Below, piece by piece: positions 9,812 through 18,732 of a DNA stretch of 64,000 nt. A program made the translations under genes and the position numbers. The notes under the pieces were generated by a model, which did not search any database, was not told the DNA's origin, and saw only the letters and a list, made by a program, of their open reading frames with translations. This stretch comes from Helicobacter sp. 13S00401-1 (lineage in GTDB: Bacteria; Campylobacterota; Campylobacteria; Campylobacterales; Helicobacteraceae): assembly GCF_002272925.1 (NCBI RefSeq), contig NZ_MLAR01000006.1, positions 36,757 through 100,756 on the forward strand, given 5' to 3'. The first letter of the stretch is position 1; every line of letters starts with the position of its first letter.

Positions 9812-10785
9812 CTGCCTCTATTAAAAAGTGCTAAGAAAAGGAAAAATGGCGCACCAAAAAAGGCAGTTACTACGCCTATTGGAATCTCAGTTGGAGCAAG
9901 CACACTTTTTCCTATGTCATCACTAACTAGCAAAAACAAAGCGCCAACAAGAGCTGAAAAAGGGATAATGACTGCATTATCTGAAGTTTTAAAAAGCAGC
10001 CTTATAGTATGGGGGATAATTAGTCCTACAAAGCCTATCATCCCCGTAAAAGCTACACTAAAACTAACTGCAAGGGCTGAGACTATCAAAAGATGTTTTT
10101 TAGACTTTTCTACATCAACACCCAAACTTTTTGCCTCACTATCCCCACTTAAAAGCACATTTAGCTCATGCCTTTTAGAGTAAAAGTAAGCTAGTGTTAA
10201 ACAAAGTGGGATGATGATAATCCCAACTTTTCCCCATGAAGCCCCACCCATATAGCCCATCATCCACGCTACTATCTTAAAGCTATCTTCTCCTATCATA
10301 TAAGTAGCAAAGGAAGTAAAGGCTCCAAGGAAGGAAGAAAACGCTATGCCTATGATTAGCAAAGTCGCTATGCTTCTTGCTCTAACATACATTTTAAAAA
10401 TCACTAAAGATAAAATTGCCGAAAAGATAAAAGCAAAGATTCCATAAAAGATATCTGGGAGCTTTAAAAAGTAGGCTACCACCGCACCAAAAGTAGCTGA
10501 ACTTGCTATACCTATAATGTAAGGATCTGCTACTGGGTTTAAAAACACACTTTGAGTGACTACCCCACTAGTGCTTAAAAGCATACCTATTAAGATAGCC
10601 ATCACTATGCGAGGTGCCCTTATGTCAAATAAGATTATTTTGCTAGATTCATTTAAAGTGCCAAAGACTGCTTTCCACATCTCTTCTAAGCCGATATTTG
10701 CCCCTCCTAAGTGCATGGAAAACAAAGCCACTACTATAGTAAGCACAAAAAGAGTAGCAAAATATATCCTTTGTCTAGAAGTCAT
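9808..10785 (-). CDS. ABC importer permease, FecCD/BtuC family
   Basis: Inner-membrane channel for haem or ferric-siderophore import, with about ten predicted membrane helices. Family motifs are visible: RIVMAILIGMLLSTSGVV, NPVADPYIIGI, GDSEAKSLGV and GFVGLIIPHTIRL. The ATG at 10785 is preferred because GAGG lies six bases before it. An upstream ATG at 10815 would add ten residues and overlap the receptor gene by 41 bases. Co-transcribed with the receptor, ATPase and binding protein. Confidence 0.9.
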   Translation of the reverse strand: MTSRQRIYFATLFVLTIVVALFSMHLGGANIGLEEMWKAVFGTLNESSKIILFDIRAPRIVMAILIGMLLSTSGVVTQSVFLNPVADPYIIGIASSATFGAVVAYFLKLPDIFYGIFAFIFSAILSLVIFKMYVRARSIATLLIIGIAFSSFLGAFTSFATYMIGEDSFKIVAWMMGYMGGASWGKVGIIIIPLCLTLAYFYSKRHELNVLLSGDSEAKSLGVDVEKSKKHLLIVSALAVSFSVAFTGMIGFVGLIIPHTIRLLFKTSDNAVIIPFSALVGALFLLVSDDIGKSVLAPTEIPIGVVTAFFGAPFFLFLALFNRGR

Positions 10786-12763
10786 ACCTTGCCTCGATGT
10801 AATAGCTTCTACCATCAGCTACACGAAAGGCATCTCTTGCAAAGTCTGCTGCTATAAAATACTCAGTATCAAAGAGATTATTTATCCCACCTGTGATACT
10901 AAAGCTTTTTATTTTATATCTAACGCCTACATTAGTTACATTATATGGAGCTATCTTATCGCCACTTGAAAAGATTTGCTTGCCATAAAAGATGCTATCA
11001 ACAAAGGCTATTAAATCCTTTCTTAAGTTATAGTCTGCTCCTAAGACTATCTTATAGTCTGGGACGTTTGGAACTCTAGCGCCTTTTTTAACCCCTCCTA
11101 TATTCATATTTCCTATGCTACTTACTACAGTTTGTTTAATCTCTGTGTATATGTAGCTAATGCTTTCACTTAACCTTAAAGTATCTGCAAGCAAGCTTTG
11201 TTCTGAGTAAAGCTCAACTCCAGTGCGCAAAGTTTTGCCAATGTTATAGTGTGTAAAACAGCTTGGTGGGCTACACTCTGGTGTAAAAGGAGTAAAAATC
11301 TCATTTCTACTATCTGTATAAAAAGTACTTATACTAAAAAACTGCCCAAAGATAAGATCTTTTAGTCCTAGCTCAAAAGTATCATAGGTTTCAGGCTTTA
11401 TATTACTAGGTGAGTAACCTGTAGTTTTGCTTCTATTTAGCATCTTATTAACTGGAGGGGAAGTAAAACCTCTTTCGTACTTAAAGTAGACATTACCTGT
11501 ATCTCTATACTGGATGCTTGGAGTAAACTCCCACGCATAGTTATTTAAAGCTCTTTTATCTCTAAAAGCAGAAGTTGCAGGTATAGTCGTACTGCCATTG
11601 CTACCTCCAGGAAAAGAGCTTTGTGGCTTTGCAGAACGCCTACTATCATAGTAGGCATTTTCATATCTAAACCCAGTAGTTAAAGATAGCCAGTCTACAT
11701 AGAGGTTAACTTTGTTAAGCAAAAAAACTGAATTACTTAGCTTTAAGACTGGATCGCCTGTAGCACTACCACCATCATTATAGATAAGATCATAACCACC
11801 TATAAGATTACCTATCTTATAGTCATATTTAAGCTTATTTCTAGATCCTATCTTTCTATCTACAAAGGCATTAGGATCGTTTGCAAAGTTATAAGAACTA
11901 TCTTGGAAAAAAGGCATGATATTTACTTCGATATGGCTTCCAAACTTGCCTGTATAGCTGACATTTAAGTTAGTGTTTTTAACTAGTGTTTTATCCACTC
12001 TGCCATTATCACTGCGCCTATCTTTTCTTAACTGCTTTGAAGTAGCATTTCCTGCTATAAAACTTGTACCTCCAAAGCTAGAAAATATAGCATTTATAGA
12101 GTGGTTTTCATTTATAGCATAGTTTAGCTCAGCACTGCCATATAGCCCAGTTTCTTTATCTCCATATCTATAGCCTTGGTTATTATAGGCATTAAAACTT
12201 AGTTTATAAGAAAGCTTATCTTTGATGATGGGCCCTCCTACGCCAAACCAGCCATTTATCTGCCCAAAGCTTCCATATCTTGCAGTTGCATGTGCATAAA
12301 ACTTTTTAGCTCCAGCCTTAGTTATGATATTTATAACACCACCTTGAGTGCCATTACCATAAAGCACTGCTCCACCACCAGGAATGATTTCTATCTTTTC
12401 TATATCATCTATAGAAAAAGAATTTATTGGTATAGCCGTATGAGAGCTATCATTTAAGTTAGTTGAAACGCCATTTACCATAACTTGCACATTAGATGTT
12501 GCCCTACTTCCTTGCCCTCTCATATCTATACTAGACCCAAAAGCTGTTGGCACTAGTGTGATGCTAGGGGCACGCTGTAAAACTTGCTCTAAGTTATTTT
12601 CGCTACGCTTTTTGATATCTTCTTTTGTGATGACATTAACATTACCTACTTCTTGACCTATAGTTTCTTCAAAACCAGTAGTTGATATAACGCTAGTTTC
12701 TAGCCTCGTATCAGCATAAATTACACTAAAGAGTAGTGCACTTAATATACAAACTCTGCGCAT
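10775..12763 (-). CDS. TonB-dependent outer-membrane receptor
   Basis: 662-residue receptor with a signal peptide (about 1–17), a plug domain from about 35 to 160 (NVNVITKEDI, PSITLVPTAFGSSIDMRG, VLYGNGTQGGVINII) and a 22-strand-type barrel ending in aromatic-rich YYIEARYDF. It imports an iron chelate across the outer membrane using TonB-ExbBD energy. Co-localised haem genes suggest haem or a haem-protein ligand, but a clear haem FRAP/NPNL signature was not found, so the ligand is inferred. Downstream of exbD by nine bases. Confidence 0.91.
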   Translation of the reverse strand: MRRVCILSALLFSVIYADTRLETSVISTTGFEETIGQEVGNVNVITKEDIKKRSENNLEQVLQRAPSITLVPTAFGSSIDMRGQGSRATSNVQVMVNGVSTNLNDSSHTAIPINSFSIDDIEKIEIIPGGGAVLYGNGTQGGVINIITKAGAKKFYAHATARYGSFGQINGWFGVGGPIIKDKLSYKLSFNAYNNQGYRYGDKETGLYGSAELNYAINENHSINAIFSSFGGTSFIAGNATSKQLRKDRRSDNGRVDKTLVKNTNLNVSYTGKFGSHIEVNIMPFFQDSSYNFANDPNAFVDRKIGSRNKLKYDYKIGNLIGGYDLIYNDGGSATGDPVLKLSNSVFLLNKVNLYVDWLSLTTGFRYENAYYDSRRSAKPQSSFPGGSNGSTTIPATSAFRDKRALNNYAWEFTPSIQYRDTGNVYFKYERGFTSPPVNKMLNRSKTTGYSPSNIKPETYDTFELGLKDLIFGQFFSISTFYTDSRNEIFTPFTPECSPPSCFTHYNIGKTLRTGVELYSEQSLLADTLRLSESISYIYTEIKQTVVSSIGNMNIGGVKKGARVPNVPDYKIVLGADYNLRKDLIAFVDSIFYGKQIFSSGDKIAPYNVTNVGVRYKIKSFSITGGINNLFDTEYFIAADFARDAFRVADGRSYYIEARYDF

Positions 12764-12772
12764 ATTTGTTCC

Positions 12773-13189
12773 TTACTTATCTACTTGTATATCTAAACTT
12801 ATATTTGATACACCATTACTTTTTAAAGCAGTCATTAACATCACTATACGTCCATAGCTTAGGTCTTTATCAGCACTTACATGTATAGTTTCATAGCTAT
12901 TTAGATTTAGTGATCTTAAGGTTTTACTTAACTCATCAAAGCTTGTAGCTATAGGTTTTTTGCTTCCTATGACTATTACAACTTCACCATTTTTTTGATA
13001 AAAGATAGTTACATCTTGTTTTTTATCTTTTTTAAAAGACGCCTTGCTTTTAGGGAGGTTTACATCAAAGCTTTGATTTTTCTTAAAAGTAGTAGTAAGC
13101 ATGAAAAAGATAAGTAGTACAAAGATGACATCTATAAGATTTAATATAGATATGCTTTGCAAGCTCCTTCTTCTTTTTACCCTACTCAT
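12773..13189 (-). CDS. exbD: Biopolymer transport protein ExbD
   Basis: 138-residue proton-channel partner of ExbB. It has one N-terminal membrane helix (about 14–34) carrying the essential aspartate in NLIDVIFVLLIFFM, followed by a small periplasmic domain ending KSNGVSNISLDIQ. It lies five bases downstream of exbB. The unit forms the motor that drives the receptor encoded next. Confidence 0.93.
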   Translation of the reverse strand: MSRVKRRRSLQSISILNLIDVIFVLLIFFMLTTTFKKNQSFDVNLPKSKASFKKDKKQDVTIFYQKNGEVVIVIGSKKPIATSFDELSKTLRSLNLNSYETIHVSADKDLSYGRIVMLMTALKSNGVSNISLDIQVDK

Positions 13190-13194
13190 AAGCC

Positions 13195-13902
13195 CTACTC
13201 ATAGTTTTGACCTTGTTTAGATTCCATAGAATCTAAACAAGCCGCGTTTTGATAATCAAGCTTAGGACATATAAATTCCTTACTAAACCTTCTTAAAAGC
13301 AGCATCTCAAGTCTGTCTAACTCACTAATAATTGAATCATTTTTCTTGCCTATACCTACATGGATGATTAATACTGGCACTGCTACTATTAAACCAAAAG
13401 CTGTTGTATAAAGTGCCTCTGAGATCCCACTAGCAACACTTGCGGTATTTTCTATATGACTTAGGGCGCCAAAAGACCTTATCATCCCAACTACAGTCCC
13501 TAAAAGCCCAAGCTGTGGGGCAGCCCCCACACAAACTCCTAATATCCACCCGCCTTTTTCAAATCTAGCTATTTCGTCATTTATAGTTATATCAATGTTA
13601 TATTTAAGCTCATCTACATCTAAACTAGATTTGCTTTTTAAACCAACCTCACTTTGCAAACTGTCCATAAATAGCAAAGTAGACTTCGCAAGTGGGTTTT
13701 TATACCTCTTACAAAAATTTATAATTTTTTTAATATCACCTTCAACTATAAGGTTTGAAAGACTGGCTTTAAACTTCATAGTTAAGTCGCGATTAATAAA
13801 CATATAAAAATATAGTTTTTCTAATATCACAGCAAGGGCAGCTATAGCTAATATAAATATAGGCCACATGAATAATCCACCAACTTGCATGTAATACAAC
13901 AA
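13195..13902 (-). CDS. exbB: Biopolymer transport protein ExbB (MotA/TolQ/ExbB family)
   Basis: 235-residue inner-membrane protein with three membrane helices: WPIFILAIAALAVILEKLY, then PQLGLLGTVVGMIRSF and GLIVAVPVLIIHVGIG. This is the standard ExbB layout. It is the first gene of the haem/iron operon. Translation may start at TTG (13902), about ten bases after AAAGGA, or at ATG four codons later. A Fur-like box at 13932–13946 lies directly upstream. Confidence 0.92.
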   Translation of the reverse strand: MLYYMQVGGLFMWPIFILAIAALAVILEKLYFYMFINRDLTMKFKASLSNLIVEGDIKKIINFCKRYKNPLAKSTLLFMDSLQSEVGLKSKSSLDVDELKYNIDITINDEIARFEKGGWILGVCVGAAPQLGLLGTVVGMIRSFGALSHIENTASVASGISEALYTTAFGLIVAVPVLIIHVGIGKKNDSIISELDRLEMLLLRRFSKEFICPKLDYQNAACLDSMESKQGQNYE

Positions 13903-13931
13903 TGCTCAATCCTTTATATTAAGATTAATAT

Positions 13932-13946
13932 TAATAATCATTACTA
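13932..13946. promoter_or_regulatory. Fur-like box before exbB operon
   Basis: TAATAATCATTACTA matches the Helicobacter iron-Fur consensus TAATAATnATTATTA with one mismatch. It sits 30 bases upstream of the exbB start in the divergent exbB/hutX spacer. Iron repression of the haem operon is therefore likely, by inference. Confidence 0.6.
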
Positions 13947-14069
13947 ATATAAACTTAATCCTTTATTAAGAAACTTATTTTTAACTAATAATATTTTTGC
14001 TACAAAACTAAAGTTTACTTGCCATATAAAAAACAAAACTTTTTTAGATTCTATATTTAATTTTAAGTA

Positions 14070-14084
14070 TAATTATTATTATTA
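14070..14084. promoter_or_regulatory. Fur-like box before hutX
   Basis: TAATTATTATTATTA matches the same 7-1-7 Fur consensus with one mismatch, immediately before the hutX ribosome site (AAAGGAG). It overlaps where the hutX -10 would be, consistent with repression. AT-richness makes chance matches possible. Confidence 0.5.
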
Positions 14085-14102
14085 ATATATAAAGGAGACG
14101 CT

Positions 14103-14597
14103 ATGGAAAGCCTTAAAGATAGGGTTGATGAACTTTTCAAAGATAAAAAGATGTCAGTAGTACAAGCAGCAGCAAAGTTAAAAGTCCCAGAATATGAAAT
14201 CTTATCTCTTAGAGGAGGTGAAGAGTTTAAAGAGGTTAGTGGCTCTAAACTAGATGAAGTTTTAAAAGACTTAGAATCTTGGGGCGAGCTAATCTTTTGT
14301 AAAAATACACCTGATTTTATTATGGAGTTTAAAGTAAAGGTAGGCAAAGTAGCAAATGATAATGGCTACTATAACTTTAGTTGCAAAAGTGGCTTTTTAG
14401 GTGGGCATCTAAAAGAAGATTCTGTTAAAAAGATAGGTTTTGTGTGCACCACTTTTATGGGCATGCTAGGCTATAGTGTGCATTTTTATAATGAAAAACA
14501 TGAAACTATCTTTAAGTTTTATATCACTCGTGATGAAAATATGCTGCTTAATCAAACACAGATAAAAAAGTTTGAAGCCTTGAAAAAAAGACTATAA
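14103..14597 (+). CDS. hutX: Cytosolic haem-utilisation carrier HutX/ChuX family
   Basis: 164-residue protein of the HutX/ChuX fold, which binds haem in the cytosol and hands it to the degrading enzyme. The N-terminal helical part (VVQAAAKLKVPEYEI) is followed by the split-barrel half, where family motifs are clear: KNTPDFIMEFKVKVGK, GGHLKEDSVKKIGFV, FMGMLGYSVHFYN and a final KFYITRDENMLL. It is divergent from the exbB–hutW operon and shares the Fur-rich spacer. A strong ribosome site (AAAGGAG) precedes the ATG. Confidence 0.9.
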   Translation: MESLKDRVDELFKDKKMSVVQAAAKLKVPEYEILSLRGGEEFKEVSGSKLDEVLKDLESWGELIFCKNTPDFIMEFKVKVGKVANDNGYYNFSCKSGFLGGHLKEDSVKKIGFVCTTFMGMLGYSVHFYNEKHETIFKFYITRDENMLLNQTQIKKFEALKKRL

Positions 14598-14631
14598 ACC
14601 TTAGGCTTAAGTGTATAAAAAATATAACTTT

Positions 14632-14661
14632 AAAATGCTATGAGAAGATTTATAGCATTTT
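14632..14661 (+). terminator. Terminator after hutX
   Basis: A ten-base-pair stem (AAAATGCTAT and complement) with a ten-base loop, running into T-rich sequence 35 bases after the hutX stop. Confidence 0.6.
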
Positions 14662-14835
14662 TATCTTGCAAACTTGTCATATTTTTAAATCATATAGCGT
14701 GCGCAGTATTACTCTTTTTATAATTTTTACAAGCCATCATTACAAAGGGTGTGTAAAACGCCCTGTGGCAAGTACCAGATAAGCACTTAAGTTTTTTATT
14801 ACATAGAATCTACTTTTATAAATTTCTATTTCTTT

Positions 14836-15243
14836 GGCAAAAGGGATAAAGGGACCTAATTGTGAAGCGGTCCCCTTATCCCCTGTAGTCCCCGCACGCT
14901 TGTTTTTGCTAATGCAAAAACGAAAGGTAAAGATTACCAAGTAGATGATTACATAATCTCCTGGCACATGACTCAATACAGTGAAATGTTTGGTGAAGCA
15001 CTACTCGAGCCCGTTTCGTGGTGCAAAAAAGCGGAAGCAAGTAAGCAGTAGTGCTTACGCCGTTTTTTTTGCTAGAAACGGAATTGAGCCAAGGCTCTCC
15101 CCTTGATTGCCGAAAAAGAGCCTTTTTCACAGGTTTTGTGGGAGTAAGGAGGGGTTAAACCCCTTTTTCAAGGAAGCTTCGCTTTGGTTAGAAAAAATCT
15201 ACAAATAATAAATAATATGAAAAAGAAAGTGTTGAAATAAAGT
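14836..15243 (+). repeat. Dispersed hairpin-rich intergenic repeat, copy A
   Basis: About 400 bases resembling the reverse complements of 48501–48975 (copy B) and 49054–49290 (copy C). Shared blocks include CGCACGCTTGTTTTT, CCGTTTCGTGGTG, TAGAAACGGA and GGGGTTAAACCCC. The core at 15011–15081 folds into an outer 7-bp stem (CCGTTTC/GAAACGG), an A-run/T-run inner stem, and a 7-bp apical hairpin with loop GTAG. A second hairpin follows (GAAAAAG-AGC-CTTTTTC, about 15112–15128). The open frames across it are not conserved between copies, so it is treated as non-coding. The remaining 14662–14835 and 15244–15480 hold no gene I can support. Confidence 0.75.
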
Positions 15244-15489
15244 TTTAGTTAATAGCATAAAAAGAGTGAAGTTGCCTATATAAAACTAATCATTACAAGC
15301 ATCATAAATACAACTATGGACAAGTCACAAAAAACATAAAATAGCTATAATAAAGCAGTATTACACAAAATTTTGGGTTTAGATTATAAAAAGACTTTAA
15401 GCCTTATATGATAGGTCTTACTTAAACTTTTTTTTGGTTTTTGGGTTATAGTCTATTAAGTGCCCTTTTATGTTTCATAAAGGATGTTG

Positions 15490-16521
15490 ATGCATTTTAT
15501 AGTTCAATTTAAAAATAAGCTTATAAGCATACTTCCAGGCTTGATAATATCTATCATCATAGCAGCTATTAGCCTGTATCTTGCACGCTTTGTACCAAAG
15601 CTTGGCGCTGCTACTGTGGCCATATTTCTAGGTTTGATACTAGGGAATTTATTCTTAGGGAAAAAAGTCTTTCAAAGTGGCTATAAGTACTCAGAATCTA
15701 GTCTTTTAACCTACTCTATTATCTTACTTGGTGCAACTATAAGCGTTTCGACCATAGCACAAATTGGCGTAAGTGGTGTTGCATTTATTATCATACAGAT
15801 GATAGTTACTATCTTGGCTGTTTTATACATAGGCAAAAAACTAGGCTTTAATAGAAGCTTTAGTTTCATGATGGCTGGGGGGAATGCCGTTTGTGGCTCT
15901 TCAGCCATAACTGCCATATCTCCAGTTGTAAATGCAAACGATAAAGATAGAAGCATGTCTATAGCTATAGTAAATGTCACGGGTATAGTGCTAATGTTTG
16001 TTTTGCCAGGTATTGGCAAGATTTTATATGATTATGAAACCTTGCATACTTCAGCCTTGCTTGGTGGAGTTTTACAGTCCATTGGTCAAGTGGTAGCTGG
16101 TGGGGCCATGGTTAATGATGGAGTAAAAGATCTAGCGACTATTTTTAAGATAGTTCGTATCATATTTTTAGTAGTTGTTGTCTTAGCTTTTGGATACTTT
16201 TATCATAAAAGCAGCAAAGAAGTTATAAGCGAAGAAGAAGGCGCACTAAAGGCTAAAAAGATAGTTGTGCCTTGGTATGTTATAGGCTTTTTTGTAATGT
16301 TTGGACTGTTTTCATTTCATCTTATCTCACCTAGTGTCTCCCATGTTTTTAAGGTTATAAGTGGTTACTTAGAAGTCATAGCCCTTGCTGCTATAGGTCT
16401 TAGGATAAACATTAGAGAGCTTATAAAACAAGGTAAAAAGCTTACAATCTATGCTCTATGCGTTGGGATAGTGCAGATAGTTTGCGCCCTTATACTTTTA
16501 AGCTTTATATTTAAACTATAG
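15490..16521 (+). CDS. YeiH-family putative sulfate exporter (UPF0324)
   Basis: 343-residue inner-membrane protein with about ten to eleven helices. Family hallmarks are visible: an early GLILGN, GATISVSTIAQIG, the strongly conserved GGNAVCGSSAITAISPV, and ALAAIGLRINI near the end. The family is annotated as sulfate exporters by homology; the true substrate is uncertain. Start: AAAGGA abuts an ATG at 15484, while the ATG at 15490 is better spaced and is chosen here. It stands alone between repeat copy A and the 5-oxoproline cluster. Confidence 0.82.
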   Translation: MHFIVQFKNKLISILPGLIISIIIAAISLYLARFVPKLGAATVAIFLGLILGNLFLGKKVFQSGYKYSESSLLTYSIILLGATISVSTIAQIGVSGVAFIIIQMIVTILAVLYIGKKLGFNRSFSFMMAGGNAVCGSSAITAISPVVNANDKDRSMSIAIVNVTGIVLMFVLPGIGKILYDYETLHTSALLGGVLQSIGQVVAGGAMVNDGVKDLATIFKIVRIIFLVVVVLAFGYFYHKSSKEVISEEEGALKAKKIVVPWYVIGFFVMFGLFSFHLISPSVSHVFKVISGYLEVIALAAIGLRINIRELIKQGKKLTIYALCVGIVQIVCALILLSFIFKL

Positions 16522-16547
16522 AGTTTTTAAAGATTGCTTATTAAATG

Positions 16548-16570
16548 CCTAGTGGTAACACTCCATTAGG
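16548..16570 (+). terminator. Terminator after yeiH-like gene
   Basis: CCTAGTGG pairs with CCATTAGG (one G-T pair) around a seven-base loop, followed ten bases later by a run of T. Confidence 0.55.
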
Positions 16571-16707
16571 TATGAGTATATTTTTTTTAAGAAAGTTCCA
16601 AAGTAATTTTGCTAGAATGAATTACTTAGGCCCTAAATTATTCACATTATAAGGAAACTTAAGAACAAAAAACATGCATTAAGCAAGTGAATTTATAAGG
16701 GATGCAA

Positions 16708-17928
16708 ATGCCAAACATGAGCTCCAAATCACGCAAAGAATCCTTACTAGCAGCCATTTTTTTAATGGCAACTTCAGCCATAGGACCAGGCTTTATCACT
16801 CAGACTGCAACTTTTACATCCTTGCTTGGTGCATCTTTTGCCTTTGCCATACTAATCTCTATAATCATAGACTTTATCATCCAACTAAACATCTGGCGTG
16901 TTGTAAGTATCACTAATATGCGTGCTTCAGATATAGCTAATGCTGCAATACCAGGAAGCGGCTACTTGCTTGCCATCTTAGTTATCATAGGTGGACTTTT
17001 TTTTAACATAGGAAATATTGGTGGTGCTGGTCTTGGGTTAAATATCTTATTTGGACTTGACCCTAAAGTTGGAGGCACTATAAGCGCTCTTTTTGCCATT
17101 GCTATCTTTTTATCAAAACGTGCAGGCATGGCTATGGATAAGTTTATAATCCTAGCAGGCATAGTGATGATACTTTTAACGCTTTATGTGGCCTTTAGCT
17201 CTAATCCTCCAGTGCTTACTGCTTTGCACCAAACTTTTTTGCCTGAAAAAATCAACTTCGCAACTATAACAACTATAGTAGGTGGTACAGTTGGTGGTTA
17301 TATAACCTACTCTGGCGCACATAGACTGCTTGATAAAGGTATGGTTGGAGTTAGCAATATCAAAGCTGTAAATAAAGCAGCTCTAACTGGCGTTGCCCTA
17401 ACTGGCATCATGAGATACATACTTTTTATAGCCATCTTTGGAGTTGTTGCTAGCGGGATAGTCCTTGATACAGTAAGCAAAAGCGCAAATCCTGCCGCAC
17501 AAGCCTTTCAAGCTGCAGCTGGAGAGATAGGCTTTAAAATCTTTGGGATAATCTTTTGGTCAGCAGCTTTAACTAGCGTTATAGGTGCGGCTTATACTTC
17601 AGTTTCTTTTATTAATAGCTTTAAAAAAGGCTTAAGTGAAAGAAGTAAAAATATAGCCACAGTTATATTTATAGCCATCTCACTAATAAGCTATATTTTC
17701 ATAACCACACCTCCTGCTGCCATGCTTGTTTTTGTAGGTGGGCTAAATGGACTAATACTGCCTCTTGGCTTTAGTATATTTTTATTTGCAATGTGGAAGA
17801 GAAAAGACTTAATGGGGGATTATAAATACCCTTTAGTGCTGTTTTATCTAGGGGTGTTAGTTTGCATCCTAACTTGGTATATGGGGATACAATCAATAGG
17901 GGCTATCTTTAAAATAATAAATCTTTAA
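16708..17928 (+). CDS. NRAMP-superfamily transporter of the 5-oxoproline cluster (YcsG-like)
   Basis: About 406 residues with roughly eleven membrane helices. The first helix carries SAIGPGFITQTATF, in the position where metal-transporting NRAMPs have the DPGN signature, so the metal-binding Asp is absent. A lone NRAMP-type gene beside pxpA and a DUF1445 gene matches Bacillus ycsF-ycsG-ycsI-kipI-kipA. By context it may carry 5-oxoproline, an amino acid or a co-ion rather than Mn/Fe; this is inference. The start at 16708 is chosen because AAGGGA is well spaced; ATG at 16702 is possible. Confidence 0.8.
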   Translation: MPNMSSKSRKESLLAAIFLMATSAIGPGFITQTATFTSLLGASFAFAILISIIIDFIIQLNIWRVVSITNMRASDIANAAIPGSGYLLAILVIIGGLFFNIGNIGGAGLGLNILFGLDPKVGGTISALFAIAIFLSKRAGMAMDKFIILAGIVMILLTLYVAFSSNPPVLTALHQTFLPEKINFATITTIVGGTVGGYITYSGAHRLLDKGMVGVSNIKAVNKAALTGVALTGIMRYILFIAIFGVVASGIVLDTVSKSANPAAQAFQAAAGEIGFKIFGIIFWSAALTSVIGAAYTSVSFINSFKKGLSERSKNIATVIFIAISLISYIFITTPPAAMLVFVGGLNGLILPLGFSIFLFAMWKRKDLMGDYKYPLVLFYLGVLVCILTWYMGIQSIGAIFKIINL

Positions 17929-17949
17929 ACTATATCAAAGGAGAGATAA

Positions 17950-18714
17950 GTGGAAACTATAGACTTAAATAGTGACTTAGGAGAAAGCTATAGTGCTTGG
18001 AAGATGGGTGATGATACTGCCATGTTAGAAATAGTAAGTAGTGCAAATATTGCTTGTGGATTCCACGCTGGAGATCCAAGTGGAATCTATGACACACTGC
18101 AAGCTGCCATATCAAAAAATGTAAAAATAGGCGCACATATTTCTTATCCTGATAAAGCTGGTTTTGGAAGGAGATTTATAGATATAAGCTCTAAAGATCT
18201 ATTTGCTGAAGTTATATATCAGATAAGTGCACTTGATGGCATGGCTAAAACTTTAAATGGAAAAGTAAGCTATATAAAACCGCATGGTGCTCTTTATAAT
18301 AGGATGGCTACTGACTTAGAACACGCCAAAGTTGTGCTTGATGCTTTAAAGGCTTATAACCCTAAGCTTAAACTCCTAGCCCTTGCTAACTCAGCACTTA
18401 TCAATTTTGCAAAAAACTTGGGGGTAGATGTGATAGCTGAAGCCTTTGCTGATAGGGCTTATACTAGTAAAGGGCATTTAGTAGCTAGAAATATTAAAGG
18501 TGCCTTGCTCCATGATGTAGATAAGATTTGCGCGCGTATGATTAAGCTTGTAAAGACTGGAGAGTTAGAATCTATTGAAGGTAAGAGCATTAAGATTGAT
18601 GCTAGTTCTATTTGCGTTCATGGTGATAGTCCTGATGCTGTTGCTATAGCTAAGGCTATAGCTGTAGCCTTTAAACATGAAGATATATCTATAAAATCTT
18701 TTATCACAACTTAA
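17950..18714 (+). CDS. pxpA: 5-oxoprolinase subunit A (LamB/YcsF family), locus 1
   Basis: 254-residue cytoplasmic subunit of the ATP-dependent 5-oxoprolinase PxpABC, which opens 5-oxo-L-proline to glutamate. Family motifs: DLNSDLGESY at the N-terminus, ANIACGFHAGDP, KPHGALYNRM, and the C-terminal SICVHGDSPDAV. It is paralogous to the product of 44652–45422. The start follows GGAGAGATAA with GTG as initiator. Its position between transporter and DUF1445 gene follows the Bacillus ycs/kip arrangement apart from an exchange of the first two genes. Confidence 0.93.
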   Translation: METIDLNSDLGESYSAWKMGDDTAMLEIVSSANIACGFHAGDPSGIYDTLQAAISKNVKIGAHISYPDKAGFGRRFIDISSKDLFAEVIYQISALDGMAKTLNGKVSYIKPHGALYNRMATDLEHAKVVLDALKAYNPKLKLLALANSALINFAKNLGVDVIAEAFADRAYTSKGHLVARNIKGALLHDVDKICARMIKLVKTGELESIEGKSIKIDASSICVHGDSPDAVAIAKAIAVAFKHEDISIKSFITT

Positions 18715-18732
18715 TACAACAAAGGATAGAGC

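Noticed and set aside
14740..15130. Minus-strand open frames (73–78 codons) across repeat copy A
   Set aside because: They run through hairpin arms, lack ribosome sites, and their frames are not kept in copies B and C.
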